Positions 1 through 5,827 of a stretch of DNA of 5,827 bases are shown in pieces. The stretch covers positions 1 through 5,827 of the forward strand of contig JAGCSS010000114.1 in NCBI GenBank assembly GCA_017964055.1, in the 5' to 3' direction. The notes beneath the pieces were generated by a model that did no database searches, was not told where the DNA came from, and saw only the letters and a list, made by a program, of their open reading frames with translations. Position 1 is the stretch's first letter. Every line of letters starts with the position of its first letter. Origin of the DNA: Lachnospiraceae bacterium (GTDB lineage: Bacteria > Bacillota > Clostridia > Lachnospirales > Lachnospiraceae). A program made the translations under genes and the position numbers.

Positions 1-64
1 AACCGTCCCCATGTCTTCGTTGGTCCCCGTGCCTTAGCAGGTCCCCATGTCTTCATGTCTTATA
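1..64. repeat. REP-like noncoding element, three 18-base units, cut by window edge
   Basis: GTCCCC occurs at 5, 23 and 41, exactly 18 bases apart. The 14-base string GTCCCCATGTCTTC is identical at 5-18 and 41-54; the middle unit (23-40) is a diverged version matching the first at 13 of 18 positions. Read on the minus strand, the left end is GAAGACATGGGGACGGTT. The GGGGACGGTT core resembles dispersed palindromic repeats that I recall from many Firmicute genomes, often near REP-associated Y1 transposases. That link rests on memory and was not searched. The element starts right after the stop codon of the lipoprotein gene and continues past the left window edge. I see no U-rich terminator in it. 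Confidence 0.5.
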
Positions 65-2251
65 TCACACCGTATCTCCGTCCTCGCTGCCGGGGAAGGA
101 ACCGTCGCCGGGGAAGGAACCGTCGCCCGGGAAGCCGGGCTGTTCACTGCCAAATCCCGGCTGTTCACCGCCGAAACCGGGCTGGGTACCGTCGGAACCG
201 GGCTGCTGACCGTTTCCGAAACCTCCGCGTCCGCCGCGGCCTCCGAAATTACCCCGGTCACCGCTGCCGGGGAAGGAGCCGTCAGTTGGGAAATCGCCCT
301 GGCCCTCCTGAGTACCGTCGCTGCCGCCGAAATTACCCTGGCCGTCGCGTCCGCCGAAATTGCCCTGGCCGTCGCGTCCACCCTGCTTGCCGCCGAAGCC
401 GCCCTGGCCGCCGAATCCTCCGAAGCCTCCGAAGCCGCCTGCTACGGCGTCGCCTGCCTGACCGTCGGTCTGGGTCCAGCTGAGCACTGTGCTGCCATTG
501 CATGAGAAGGTGTAATCCTTGCCCGACACAAGGAGCTCTGAAGCCACCCACATCGAGGAGGTGTTTGAAGGAACAGTAACCTGCAGGATCACATTGCCGT
601 CGGAATCCGCCAAGGTATAATCGCCTGCCGCAAAGGATGTGCCGCTCGAGGTATATCCGTTTACCGATGAGCCGGAAGGAACTTCGCAGATACCGCCGAA
701 TGCGATCACCGAACCGCCGCTCACCATGATCTGGCCATCAGCGTCGATCGAGCCCGCGTTCATGCCCATTACGGATCCTCCGAATACCGTCACATAGCCG
801 CCGGTCTGCACATAATTGCCGTTGGAATCGATGCCGTCGGTATCGCCCGAAGGAGTCGTTACCTGCACATAGCCGCCCGTTACGTTGATCGCGGGAGTGA
901 CAGTGCGGTCATTTCCCGAGCTCGCGTTGATGCCGTCGTCCTTTGCGTAAACATATGAGTATCCGCCGGAAATGTTCACGGTAATGCCTTCGAGGCCCTC
1001 ACGGGAGGTCTTGATATCGATGTAGCCGCCTGCCACGTTCAGGGTCGTGTCGGCGTGGATGCCGTCGTCGGAGGCGTTGATAACGAGACTGCCGCCGTTG
1101 ATGTTTACGATGCCGGTGCCGTAGCTGCCGTTTTCAAGCTGCACGTCGCTGTTCGCGTGAACCGCGTCCTTGGTGCTGTTGATATAGATGATACCGTTGT
1201 TTACGGTAACGGAATTGTCAGCCTTGATTCCGGAGCTCTCGAGCGATTTGTCGCTGCAGTATTCCGAGTATGTGCCGGTAGAGATATTGAGACTGGTATC
1301 GCCGTCGATCACAACGTCGTATGCGGCGCTGATGCCGTCGCCCGCGGAGTAGATATTAACTGTCGCATCGGTGATCGTAACGGTTCCGCGCTGAACTTCC
1401 TTGGAAGAAATGTCGCTGTTGTCGGTCTTGATGCCGTCGCCGCCAAGAGCGACCGCAACGATCTGTGCGCCTTCGACCGTAACGCTGTCCTTGCCCTTTA
1501 ACGCGTTGTCGGCAGCGGTAACCTTGAGCGTGAGATTCTTGACCTTGAGATCCTTTGTCGTGTGGATCCCGTTATTGTAATTGCCGGTTACAACGAGGGT
1601 GCCTTTGCCGGAAACGGTCAGATCGGTGTATGCGGTGATCGCGCCGGCGCCGGTCGCGGGAGTCTTTTCCTCCGAAGTATCGTCCGAAGAAGCGGCAGCG
1701 GCGGAGCGGTTGTCCGTGATAACGTTGTATGTGCCGTTCTGAGCTTTTACGGTAACCTTGTCCGCTGATAATACGCAGATAGGAGCCGCATCGGCACAGG
1801 TGATCGAGGTATCGGAGAGCACGATCGTGACTTCCGCGTCCTCGGGAGCGTCGACGATGATATTGCCGTTTAACGCACCGGTAAGAGTATATTCGCCGGC
1901 AGCTGTGATCGTATAGGTATTTCCCGAAACCGTCACGGTCGAAGCCGCATCGCCGGTGATCGAGAAGCCTCCGGTGATCACGGCCGAGAGTGTTTCGGCA
2001 TCGACTGCCTCTACGGCTGCGGGATCGCTGGCGGTCACGCTCTCGTATTCAACGGGGGTCCCGGGTGTGAGACCCTCGGTCGATACGGTGCCGTTCGAGG
2101 CGTCTGCCGAATTTTGGGAGGGGGCATTTATCTGAGTGGAGGTATCTGCGCTGTTAGCTGCGGCTCCCGTTACGGATGAACATCCTCCGAGGAGCAGTGC
2201 CGCTGAAAGTATGCCGCAAAGGGCTGTATTGATAATGTTTGATCTTGTCAT
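65..2251 (-). CDS. Surface lipoprotein with Cthe_2159-type carbohydrate-binding beta-helix and Gly-rich tail
   Basis: A 728-residue exported protein, not recognised as a named gene. Residues 1-24 form a lipoprotein signal peptide: a short basic start, a hydrophobic stretch and the lipobox LGGC, so Cys24 should be lipidated and the protein held outside the membrane. Residues about 30-65 are a Ser/Ala/Thr-rich linker. Residues about 90-530 are rich in short beta strands and repeat a turn motif of the DGI-H/K/S/N-A type (near 227, 272, 305, 340, 396, 439 and 472), as expected for a parallel beta-helix. This matches the carbohydrate-binding family of Clostridium thermocellum Cthe_2159 (Pfam DUF4353), whose founding member binds cellulose and polygalacturonate and contains calcium; the acidic turns here may do the same (inference). 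An acidic Ser/Thr-rich insertion lies at 181-200. Residues 605-728 are a Gly/Phe/Gln/Pro repeat tail. The start is supported by AAAGGCGG (2260-2267) eight bases upstream. The family call is firmer than the ligand, which is unknown. Confidence 0.8.
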   Translation of the reverse strand: MTRSNIINTALCGILSAALLLGGCSSVTGAAANSADTSTQINAPSQNSADASNGTVSTEGLTPGTPVEYESVTASDPAAVEAVDAETLSAVITGGFSITGDAASTVTVSGNTYTITAAGEYTLTGALNGNIIVDAPEDAEVTIVLSDTSITCADAAPICVLSADKVTVKAQNGTYNVITDNRSAAAASSDDTSEEKTPATGAGAITAYTDLTVSGKGTLVVTGNYNNGIHTTKDLKVKNLTLKVTAADNALKGKDSVTVEGAQIVAVALGGDGIKTDNSDISSKEVQRGTVTITDATVNIYSAGDGISAAYDVVIDGDTSLNISTGTYSEYCSDKSLESSGIKADNSVTVNNGIIYINSTKDAVHANSDVQLENGSYGTGIVNINGGSLVINASDDGIHADTTLNVAGGYIDIKTSREGLEGITVNISGGYSYVYAKDDGINASSGNDRTVTPAINVTGGYVQVTTPSGDTDGIDSNGNYVQTGGYVTVFGGSVMGMNAGSIDADGQIMVSGGSVIAFGGICEVPSGSSVNGYTSSGTSFAAGDYTLADSDGNVILQVTVPSNTSSMWVASELLVSGKDYTFSCNGSTVLSWTQTDGQAGDAVAGGFGGFGGFGGQGGFGGKQGGRDGQGNFGGRDGQGNFGGSDGTQEGQGDFPTDGSFPGSGDRGNFGGRGGRGGFGNGQQPGSDGTQPGFGGEQPGFGSEQPGFPGDGSFPGDGSFPGSEDGDTV
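89..124 (-). repeat. Perfect 18-base tandem duplication encoding GDGSFP
   Basis: Bases 89-106 and 107-124 are identical 18-base units, GCCGGGGAAGGAACCGTC on the plus strand. A third copy with one mismatch lies at 266-283. The perfect identity of the adjacent units points to recent slippage or unequal exchange. Confidence 0.85.
125..187 (-). repeat. Three 21-base units encoding Q-P-G-F heptads
   Basis: Translated on the minus strand, these 63 bases give TQPGFGG, EQPGFGS and EQPGFPG. The protein units are closely alike while the DNA has drifted at synonymous sites (for example CCCGGTTTC, CCGGGATTT and CCCGGCTTC for PGF). This suggests an older expansion than the perfect 18-base repeat next to it, kept at protein level. 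Confidence 0.8.
324..377 (-). repeat. 27-base tandem duplication encoding RDGQGNFGG twice
   Basis: Bases 324-350 and 351-377 differ only at 335 versus 362 (A versus G), which is a synonymous change. The near identity indicates a recent in-frame duplication within the lipoprotein tail. Confidence 0.85.
411..437 (-). repeat. Three 9-base units encoding FGG triplets
   Basis: CCGAATCCT (411-419), CCGAAGCCT (420-428) and CCGAAGCCG (429-437) are successive variants of one 9-base unit. They encode the Gly-Phe-Gly run at the junction between the globular part of the lipoprotein and its tail. Confidence 0.75.
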
Positions 2252-2269
2252 AGTTTAGTCCGCCTTTCT

Positions 2270-2285
2270 GCCGGATCGCTCCGGC
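2270..2285 (+). terminator. GC-rich stem-loop followed by T-run; also the leader hairpin of the lipoprotein mRNA
   Basis: Arms GCCGGA (2270-2275) and TCCGGC (2280-2285) pair perfectly around the loop TCGC. On the plus strand this is followed by G, five T and further T-rich sequence to 2309, the layout of an intrinsic terminator for plus-strand transcripts. No plus-strand gene precedes it in the window, so it would stop transcripts running antisense across the lipoprotein gene. On the minus strand the same hairpin lies directly upstream of the lipoprotein ribosome site, where it could affect translation or mRNA stability. Confidence 0.45.
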
Positions 2286-2429
2286 GTTTTTGGTTTGTTT
2301 GTTTTTTTCAGGCCTTGAGTTGATTCTAAAGACGGAAAGTGATCAAATTGTGAACGAACGGAGGAGAATCTGTGAAATCCGCGGCATGGCTTATCGGCAA
2401 CCTTTAACACGTATTTAGCCATAATTTAC

Positions 2430-2457
2430 TTGTTTATTCCCGCAAATGTGATAAAAT
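2430..2457 (+). promoter_or_regulatory. Candidate promoter for the fructokinase-ackA-pta operon
   Basis: A -10 hexamer TAAAAT (2452-2457) is preceded by TG plus one base (2449-2451), giving an extended -10. TTGTTT (2430-2435) lies 16 bases upstream as a weak -35. The surrounding sequence is the most AT-rich part of the spacer. Transcription would begin near 2464 and give a leader of about 90 bases. This is pattern matching only. Confidence 0.45.
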
Positions 2458-2496
2458 GATTTTGTATGTGTGCTCCGGCACAGTACCGTATCCGGC

Positions 2497-2522
2497 AGCG
2501 CCTGTTCCGAAGAGCGGGTGCT
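2497..2522 (+). promoter_or_regulatory. Stem-loop in the fructokinase leader
   Basis: Bases 2497-2507 (AGCGCCTGTTC) pair with 2512-2522 (GAGCGGGTGCT) over all 11 positions, three of them G-U, around a CGAA loop. The hairpin ends 32 bases before the fructokinase start. No T-run follows, so it is not an intrinsic terminator. An effect on mRNA stability or translation is possible but not shown. Confidence 0.45.
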
Positions 2523-2554
2523 AAATCAAAACGGACGCGAAACACAGGAAAGTT

Positions 2555-3430
2555 ATGCTTTTAGGTGCACTTGAAGGCGGCGGGACCAAGATGGTCTGCG
2601 CGATAGGAGAGGAAGACGGCAGCATCATCGACCGTATCACTATTCCTACGCGGTCGCCCGATGAGACCATGCCGCATATCATCGATTACTTTAAAGAAAA
2701 GATGGCATGCGCGCTCGGGATCGGTTTTTTCGGACCGCTCGATCTGAATCCTTCATCGGGAACCTTTGGACACCTCACCGCCACAAATAAGCAGGACTGG
2801 CAGAATTACGATGTTATGGGCGTTCTGAAGAACGCGCTCAATGTTCCCTGCAGGATCGATACCGATGTCAATGCGGCCGCGCTCGGCGAGGCAGCTTACG
2901 GCTGTATGCGGAAATTAAAGAACGGCATTTACATTACGGTCGGTACAGGCATCGGAGTCGGAGTCATAGCTAACGGAAGTGTTGTGCACGGCATGGTCCA
3001 TCCCGAAGGAGGACATGTGATCGTACGGCGTCATCCGGACGATGATTTCCCCGGAGACTGCATTTTCCACAAGGACTGCCTCGAGGGTCTTGCGGCAGGT
3101 CCCGCGATCGCGGCCCGCATGCACTGCAAAGGACAGGATCTCCCCGCGGACAGCCCCGTCTGGGAGTGGGTCAGCTACTACCTGGCGCAGGCCATCTGCG
3201 ATTATATCTATATTCTTTCGCCCGAAAAGATCGTTCTGGGCGGCGGCGTTATGCAGCAGACACAGCTCTATCCGATGATCAGGAAGCACGTTCTGGAGCT
3301 GCTGAACGGATATGTCGAGTCCGATCAGATAAGAGACATCGACCACTACATCGTACCCGCCACTCTTAACGACAATCAGGCTGTCATGGGCTGCCTGAAG
3401 CTCGCGTACGACGCGGCATTGCTCTCATAA
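2555..3430 (+). CDS. scrK: ROK-family fructokinase
   Basis: A 291-residue cytoplasmic sugar kinase, of normal length for the short zinc-containing ROK fructokinases. It should phosphorylate fructose with ATP to fructose-6-phosphate. The N-terminal GALEGGGTK (residues 4-12) is the ATP phosphate-binding loop, GIGFFGPLD (55-63) is a conserved sugar-site segment, and DTDVNAAALGE (102-112) carries the probable catalytic base Asp104. The ROK signature runs over ITVGTGIGVG to PEGGH (127-154). The zinc ligands typical of the family appear as His154, Cys169, His172 and Cys175, followed by CLEGLAAGPAI (175-185). VLGGGVM (227-233) is the second nucleotide-binding motif. The start is preceded by AGGAAAG (2546-2552), a modest ribosome site, and places the first motif correctly. 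It is the first gene of a run with ackA and pta. Mannose or another hexose as substrate cannot be excluded; the symbol follows family usage. Confidence 0.88.
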   Translation: MLLGALEGGGTKMVCAIGEEDGSIIDRITIPTRSPDETMPHIIDYFKEKMACALGIGFFGPLDLNPSSGTFGHLTATNKQDWQNYDVMGVLKNALNVPCRIDTDVNAAALGEAAYGCMRKLKNGIYITVGTGIGVGVIANGSVVHGMVHPEGGHVIVRRHPDDDFPGDCIFHKDCLEGLAAGPAIAARMHCKGQDLPADSPVWEWVSYYLAQAICDYIYILSPEKIVLGGGVMQQTQLYPMIRKHVLELLNGYVESDQIRDIDHYIVPATLNDNQAVMGCLKLAYDAALLS

Positions 3431-3478
3431 GCGGCACGGATTCACTTAGTTATTTATTATTTTAAAGGAGATATTCAA

Positions 3479-4690
3479 ATGAAAATTCTTGTTATGAATG
3501 CAGGAAGCTCGTCACTGAAGTATCAGCTCATCGATATGGAGAACGAGAGTGTTCTTGCAAAAGGAAATGCGGACAGGATCGGCATCGAAGGTTCTTTCGT
3601 AAAGCACAAAAAGGGTGATTGCGACAATGTTGTGATCAATAAGGCGCTCCCCACTCATAAGGAGGCCATTGAGACCATCCTTTCACTGCTCACCGATAAG
3701 GAGCAGGGCGTTATTTCTTCGATGCAGGAGATCAGTGCTGTAGGACACCGCGTAGTTGCGTCGGGCGAGTATTTCAAGAAGCCCACGCTTGTTACCGAGG
3801 AGTCGCTCGAACTCATGAAGAAGACCTTCGAGCTCGGACCTCTGCACAATCCCGCCGCGTACACCGGCGTTATGGCATGCCGCGAGGTTATGCCCGGCAC
3901 TCCGATGGTGCTCGTATTCGATACGACCTTCCATCTGACCATGCCCGAGACCGCATACATGTACAACATCAAGTATGAGGATTATGTAGATTTCCATGTA
4001 AGACGCTACGGCGCGCACGGAACCAGCCACAAGTTCGTTTCGGGCAAGGCTGCCGAGTATCTCGGAAAGGACATCAAGGACCTCAACATCATCACCTGCC
4101 ACCTCGGCAACGGATCTTCGATCAGTGCCGTTAAGGGCGGTGTCTGCGTTGATACTTCGATGGGCTTTACCCCTCTTGCGGGTGTCTGCATGGGCACCAG
4201 AGCAGGTGACATCGACGCTTCCGCAGTTGAGTTCCTTGCCAAGAAAAAGGGCATGGACATCTACGAGATCACTTACTACCTCAACCGTGAGTGCGGACTT
4301 AAGGGTCTGTCGGGCGGATATTCCGATTTCCGTGACCTCAGGGAGAACGTTGAAAAGGGCGGAGAGCTCGGCCGCCGCGCTCAGCTCGCTCTCGACAAGT
4401 TCGCTTATGACTGCAAAAAGTATGTCGGCTCCTACATGGCTGTTCTCGGCCGCGTAGACTGCATCGTATTCACCGCTGGCATCAGTGAGTGGAACGGATT
4501 CATCATCAACAACATCCTCGACGGTCTTGACGCATACGGCATCAAGGTTGACAAAGAGAAGAACACCGACAGCTGCTCAGTTCCCGTTAAGGACATCACC
4601 GCAGCCGATTCAAAGGTTAAGATCCTCGTTATCCCTACCAACGAGGAGCTCGTTATCGCCAGGGAAACAAAAGAAGTTATCAGCAAATAA
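3479..4690 (+). CDS. ackA: Acetate kinase
   Basis: A 403-residue cytoplasmic enzyme of full family length, which transfers the phosphate of acetyl phosphate to ADP, giving acetate and ATP (reversible). Residues known to be important in the Methanosarcina thermophila enzyme are present at the same numbers: Asn7, Ser10, Ser12, Arg91, His123, Asp148, His180, His208, Asn211 and Arg241. The metal-binding Glu of the TNEEL motif falls at 389. Visible motifs are MNAGSSSLK (6-14), VFDTTFH (146-152), GAHGTSHKFV (178-187), HLGNGSS (208-214) and MGTRAGDID (238-246). The start is fixed by AAAGGAG (3464-3470) eight bases upstream. It follows the fructokinase by 48 bases and precedes pta by 18, with no terminator in either gap. 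Codon choice is strongly biased (AAG, AAC, ATC, GTT, CTC), as expected for a highly expressed gene. Confidence 0.97.
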   Translation: MKILVMNAGSSSLKYQLIDMENESVLAKGNADRIGIEGSFVKHKKGDCDNVVINKALPTHKEAIETILSLLTDKEQGVISSMQEISAVGHRVVASGEYFKKPTLVTEESLELMKKTFELGPLHNPAAYTGVMACREVMPGTPMVLVFDTTFHLTMPETAYMYNIKYEDYVDFHVRRYGAHGTSHKFVSGKAAEYLGKDIKDLNIITCHLGNGSSISAVKGGVCVDTSMGFTPLAGVCMGTRAGDIDASAVEFLAKKKGMDIYEITYYLNRECGLKGLSGGYSDFRDLRENVEKGGELGRRAQLALDKFAYDCKKYVGSYMAVLGRVDCIVFTAGISEWNGFIINNILDGLDAYGIKVDKEKNTDSCSVPVKDITAADSKVKILVIPTNEELVIARETKEVISK

Positions 4691-4708
4691 TATTCGGAGG
4701 ACAATAAA

Positions 4709-5704
4709 ATGAGCTTTATTGATGACATCAAGGTTCGTGCAAGAAAAAACATTAAGACCATCGTTTTACCCGAGGCTGAGGACCGCAGAGTTCTTGAGGC
4801 AGCGGCTACCACATTAAAGGAAGGCAACGCAAAAGTCGTTCTGCTCGGTGATCCCGCTGACATCGCCAAACTCGGCGAGGGACTCGATCTTTCCGCAGCT
4901 ACCATCATCAACCCCAAGACAGCGGACAAGCTCCAGGCATATATCGACAAGCTTGTTGAGCTTCGCGAGAAGAAGGGCATGACTCCCGAGCTTGCACTCC
5001 AGAGCCTTACCACCGATTACACCACCTTTGCGGTTATGATGGTTAAGATGGGCGACGCGGACGGCGTTGTTTCCGGCGCATGCCATTCCACGGCAAACAC
5101 ACTTCGTCCCTGCCTGCAGATCCTTAAGACCGCACCCGGCGTAAAGAGCGCATCGGCATTCTTCCTGATGATCGTTCCCAACTGCGAGTACGGCGAGAAC
5201 GGCGTATTCGTATTCGCTGACTGCGGACTGAACCAGAATCCCGATCCCGAGCAGCTCGCTGAGATCGCAGCTCAGTCGGCAAAGAGCTTTGAGATGCTCA
5301 CCGGCAAGAGCGCACGCGTTGCAATGCTCTCACATTCTTCAAAGGGTTCGGCTAAGCACGACGACGTAACCAAGGTCGTTGAGGCTACCAGGATCGCTAA
5401 GGAGACCTATCCCGATATTATGCTCGACGGCGAGCTCCAGCTTGACGCAGCTATCGTTCCTTCGGTTGGCGCATCGAAGGCACCCGATTCACCTGTAGCA
5501 GGCAAGGCAAACGTACTCGTATTCCCTGACCTCGATGCAGGAAATATCGGCTACAAGCTCGTCCAGAGACTCGCAAAGGCAGAAGCTTACGGCCCCGTTA
5601 TGCAGGGCATCGCGGCACCCGTTAACGACCTCTCGAGAGGATGCTTCGCAGAGGACATCGTTGGGGTCATCGCAATCACAGCGGTACAAGCCGCGAATAA
5701 GTAA
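4709..5704 (+). CDS. pta: Phosphate acetyltransferase (short form)
   Basis: A 331-residue cytoplasmic enzyme that converts acetyl-CoA and phosphate to acetyl phosphate and CoA, the step before AckA. It is the short, single-domain form without the N-terminal regulatory extension of the enterobacterial type. Conserved stretches are IVLPEAEDRRVLEAA (18-32), MGDADGVVSGACHST (114-128), TLRPCLQILKTAPG (131-144), FADCGLNQNPDPEQLA (169-184), LDGELQLDAA (239-248), DSPVAGKANVLVFPDL (260-275) and PVNDLSRGC (304-312). Ser309, Arg310 and Asp316, together with Arg133, match the CoA-site and catalytic residues of the Methanosarcina enzyme. The start is supported by GGAGG (4696-4700) eight bases upstream. 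Codon bias is like that of ackA. The order ackA then pta is the reverse of the pta-ackA order in several clostridia. Confidence 0.97.
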   Translation: MSFIDDIKVRARKNIKTIVLPEAEDRRVLEAAATTLKEGNAKVVLLGDPADIAKLGEGLDLSAATIINPKTADKLQAYIDKLVELREKKGMTPELALQSLTTDYTTFAVMMVKMGDADGVVSGACHSTANTLRPCLQILKTAPGVKSASAFFLMIVPNCEYGENGVFVFADCGLNQNPDPEQLAEIAAQSAKSFEMLTGKSARVAMLSHSSKGSAKHDDVTKVVEATRIAKETYPDIMLDGELQLDAAIVPSVGASKAPDSPVAGKANVLVFPDLDAGNIGYKLVQRLAKAEAYGPVMQGIAAPVNDLSRGCFAEDIVGVIAITAVQAANK

Positions 5705-5748
5705 GACTCGGAGTGATTGCGATTATCGACCTGCGAATAACAGAGGAA

Positions 5749-5769
5749 TTTTGCCTCGAAGAGGCAAAA
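5749..5769. repeat. Perfect palindromic hairpin downstream of pta
   Basis: Arms TTTTGCCTC (5749-5757) and GAGGCAAAA (5761-5769) pair perfectly over nine positions around a GAA loop. The T-run is on the 5' side and the A-run on the 3' side, the reverse of an intrinsic terminator on the plus strand, and no T-run follows. It lies 45 bases after the pta stop and may stabilise the 3' end of the mRNA or belong to a dispersed palindrome family. Confidence 0.6.
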
Positions 5770-5791
5770 ACCTCGAGTATGGGCAGCGTCG

Positions 5792-5808
5792 GTTTTGCGA
5801 AGCAAAAC
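5792..5808. repeat. Second palindromic hairpin, shorter version of the first
   Basis: Arms GTTTTGC (5792-5798) and GCAAAAC (5802-5808) pair perfectly around the same GAA loop. Its core equals the first hairpin with CCT removed from the left arm and AGG from the right arm. CGTCG (5787-5791) and CGACG (5821-5825) could pair outside it to make a larger structure that runs to the window edge. No T-run follows, so a simple terminator is unlikely. Confidence 0.55.
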
Positions 5809-5827
5809 ATTCCTTGTTTGCGACGAA

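Larger units (their letters stand above)
68..439 (-). repeat. Gly-rich repetitive C-terminal tail of the lipoprotein
   Basis: This stretch encodes residues 605-728 and is built of several short in-frame tandem repeats. They are FGG triplets (411-437), a nine-residue RDGQGNFGG pair (324-377), three seven-residue Q-P-G-F units (125-187) and six-residue GDGSFP units (89-124, with a further copy at 266-283). An RGG-like patch, GRGGRGGFGN, lies at residues 671-680. Composition is almost entirely Gly, Phe, Gln, Asp, Pro, Ser and Arg with no predicted fold. Disordered Gly-rich tails are common in this protein family. A role in wall spanning, self-association or surface binding is inference. Confidence 0.8.
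2252..2554. other. Divergent intergenic region
   Basis: This 303-base spacer separates the minus-strand lipoprotein gene from the plus-strand kinase operon. It contains, left to right, the lipoprotein ribosome site (2260-2267), a GC-rich stem-loop (2270-2285), a T-rich tract on the plus strand (2287-2309), an AT-rich stretch with a plausible plus-strand promoter (2430-2457), and a stem-loop in the presumed leader of the fructokinase (2497-2522). No gene above about 25 codons is supported. I found no convincing catabolite-response operator, riboswitch or T-box. A minus-strand promoter must lie here, but no hexamer pair is convincing. Confidence 0.7.

Noticed and set aside
47..505. Open frames on the plus strand and alternative minus frames over the lipoprotein tail
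   Set aside because: They are long only because the GC-rich repeats lack stops. Their translations are low-complexity Arg/Ala runs, with no ribosome site and no recognisable domain.
2323..2354. Minus-strand promoter for the lipoprotein (TTCACA with TAGAAT or TTTAGA)
   Set aside because: Spacing is 20 bases for the better -10, and the 18-base alternative matches the consensus poorly. A promoter must exist, but this one is not convincing.
2371..2386. Possible catabolite-response operator (TGAAATCCGCGGCA)
   Set aside because: The central CG is out of register with the cre consensus and the right half does not fit.
2456..2524. 22-codon ATG frame in the presumed fructokinase leader
   Set aside because: No ribosome site precedes it, and its ATG overlaps the candidate -10 hexamer.
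3431..3478. Separate promoter for ackA in the 48-base gap
   Set aside because: TATTAT is present at 3455-3460, but no -35-like hexamer lies at a suitable distance.
5629..5640. Perfect 12-base palindrome CCTCTCGAGAGG
   Set aside because: It lies inside pta over the conserved DLSRG codons and is explained by coding constraint plus codon choice.
5587..5805. 72-codon minus-strand frame overlapping the pta end and the hairpins
   Set aside because: It is mostly antisense to conserved pta codons, starts inside a palindrome, and shows no ribosome site or known domain.

Overview
The window reads as part of a chromosome from a fermentative anaerobic Firmicute, most likely a clostridial relative of the Lachnospiraceae. 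The reasons are strong AGGAG-type ribosome sites, a ROK fructokinase of the type common in that group, an acetate kinase/phosphotransacetylase pair, and a Cthe_2159-type surface lipoprotein. GC content is moderate to high for Clostridia. The taxonomic placement is inference; there is no rRNA or other decisive marker gene here.

Layout. Bases 1-64 hold a short noncoding element made of three 18-base units that each begin GTCCCC; it resembles the edge of a dispersed REP-like repeat. Bases 65-2251 (minus strand) encode a 728-residue lipoprotein with a predicted beta-helical carbohydrate-binding region and a long Gly-rich, repetitive tail. A 303-base divergent intergenic region (2252-2554) holds two clear stem-loops and one plausible promoter. 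On the plus strand follow a ROK fructokinase (2555-3430), acetate kinase ackA (3479-4690) and phosphate acetyltransferase pta (4709-5704). They are closely spaced (48 and 18 bases) with no terminator between them, so they look like one transcription unit. The last 123 bases contain two related perfect hairpins and no gene.

How the genes fit together. The fructokinase would feed fructose into glycolysis as fructose-6-phosphate. Pta converts the resulting acetyl-CoA to acetyl phosphate, and AckA turns that into acetate with ATP formation. The three plus-strand genes therefore cover the entry and exit of a sugar-to-acetate route. The lipoprotein, read in the opposite direction, is probably an extracellular polysaccharide-binding or adhesion protein with no demonstrated link to the kinase operon.

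All four proteins are intact and none looks like an undescribed enzyme system. The parts least explained by known genes are the noncoding repeats at both edges, the two leader stem-loops in the divergent region, and the repetitive tail of the lipoprotein.
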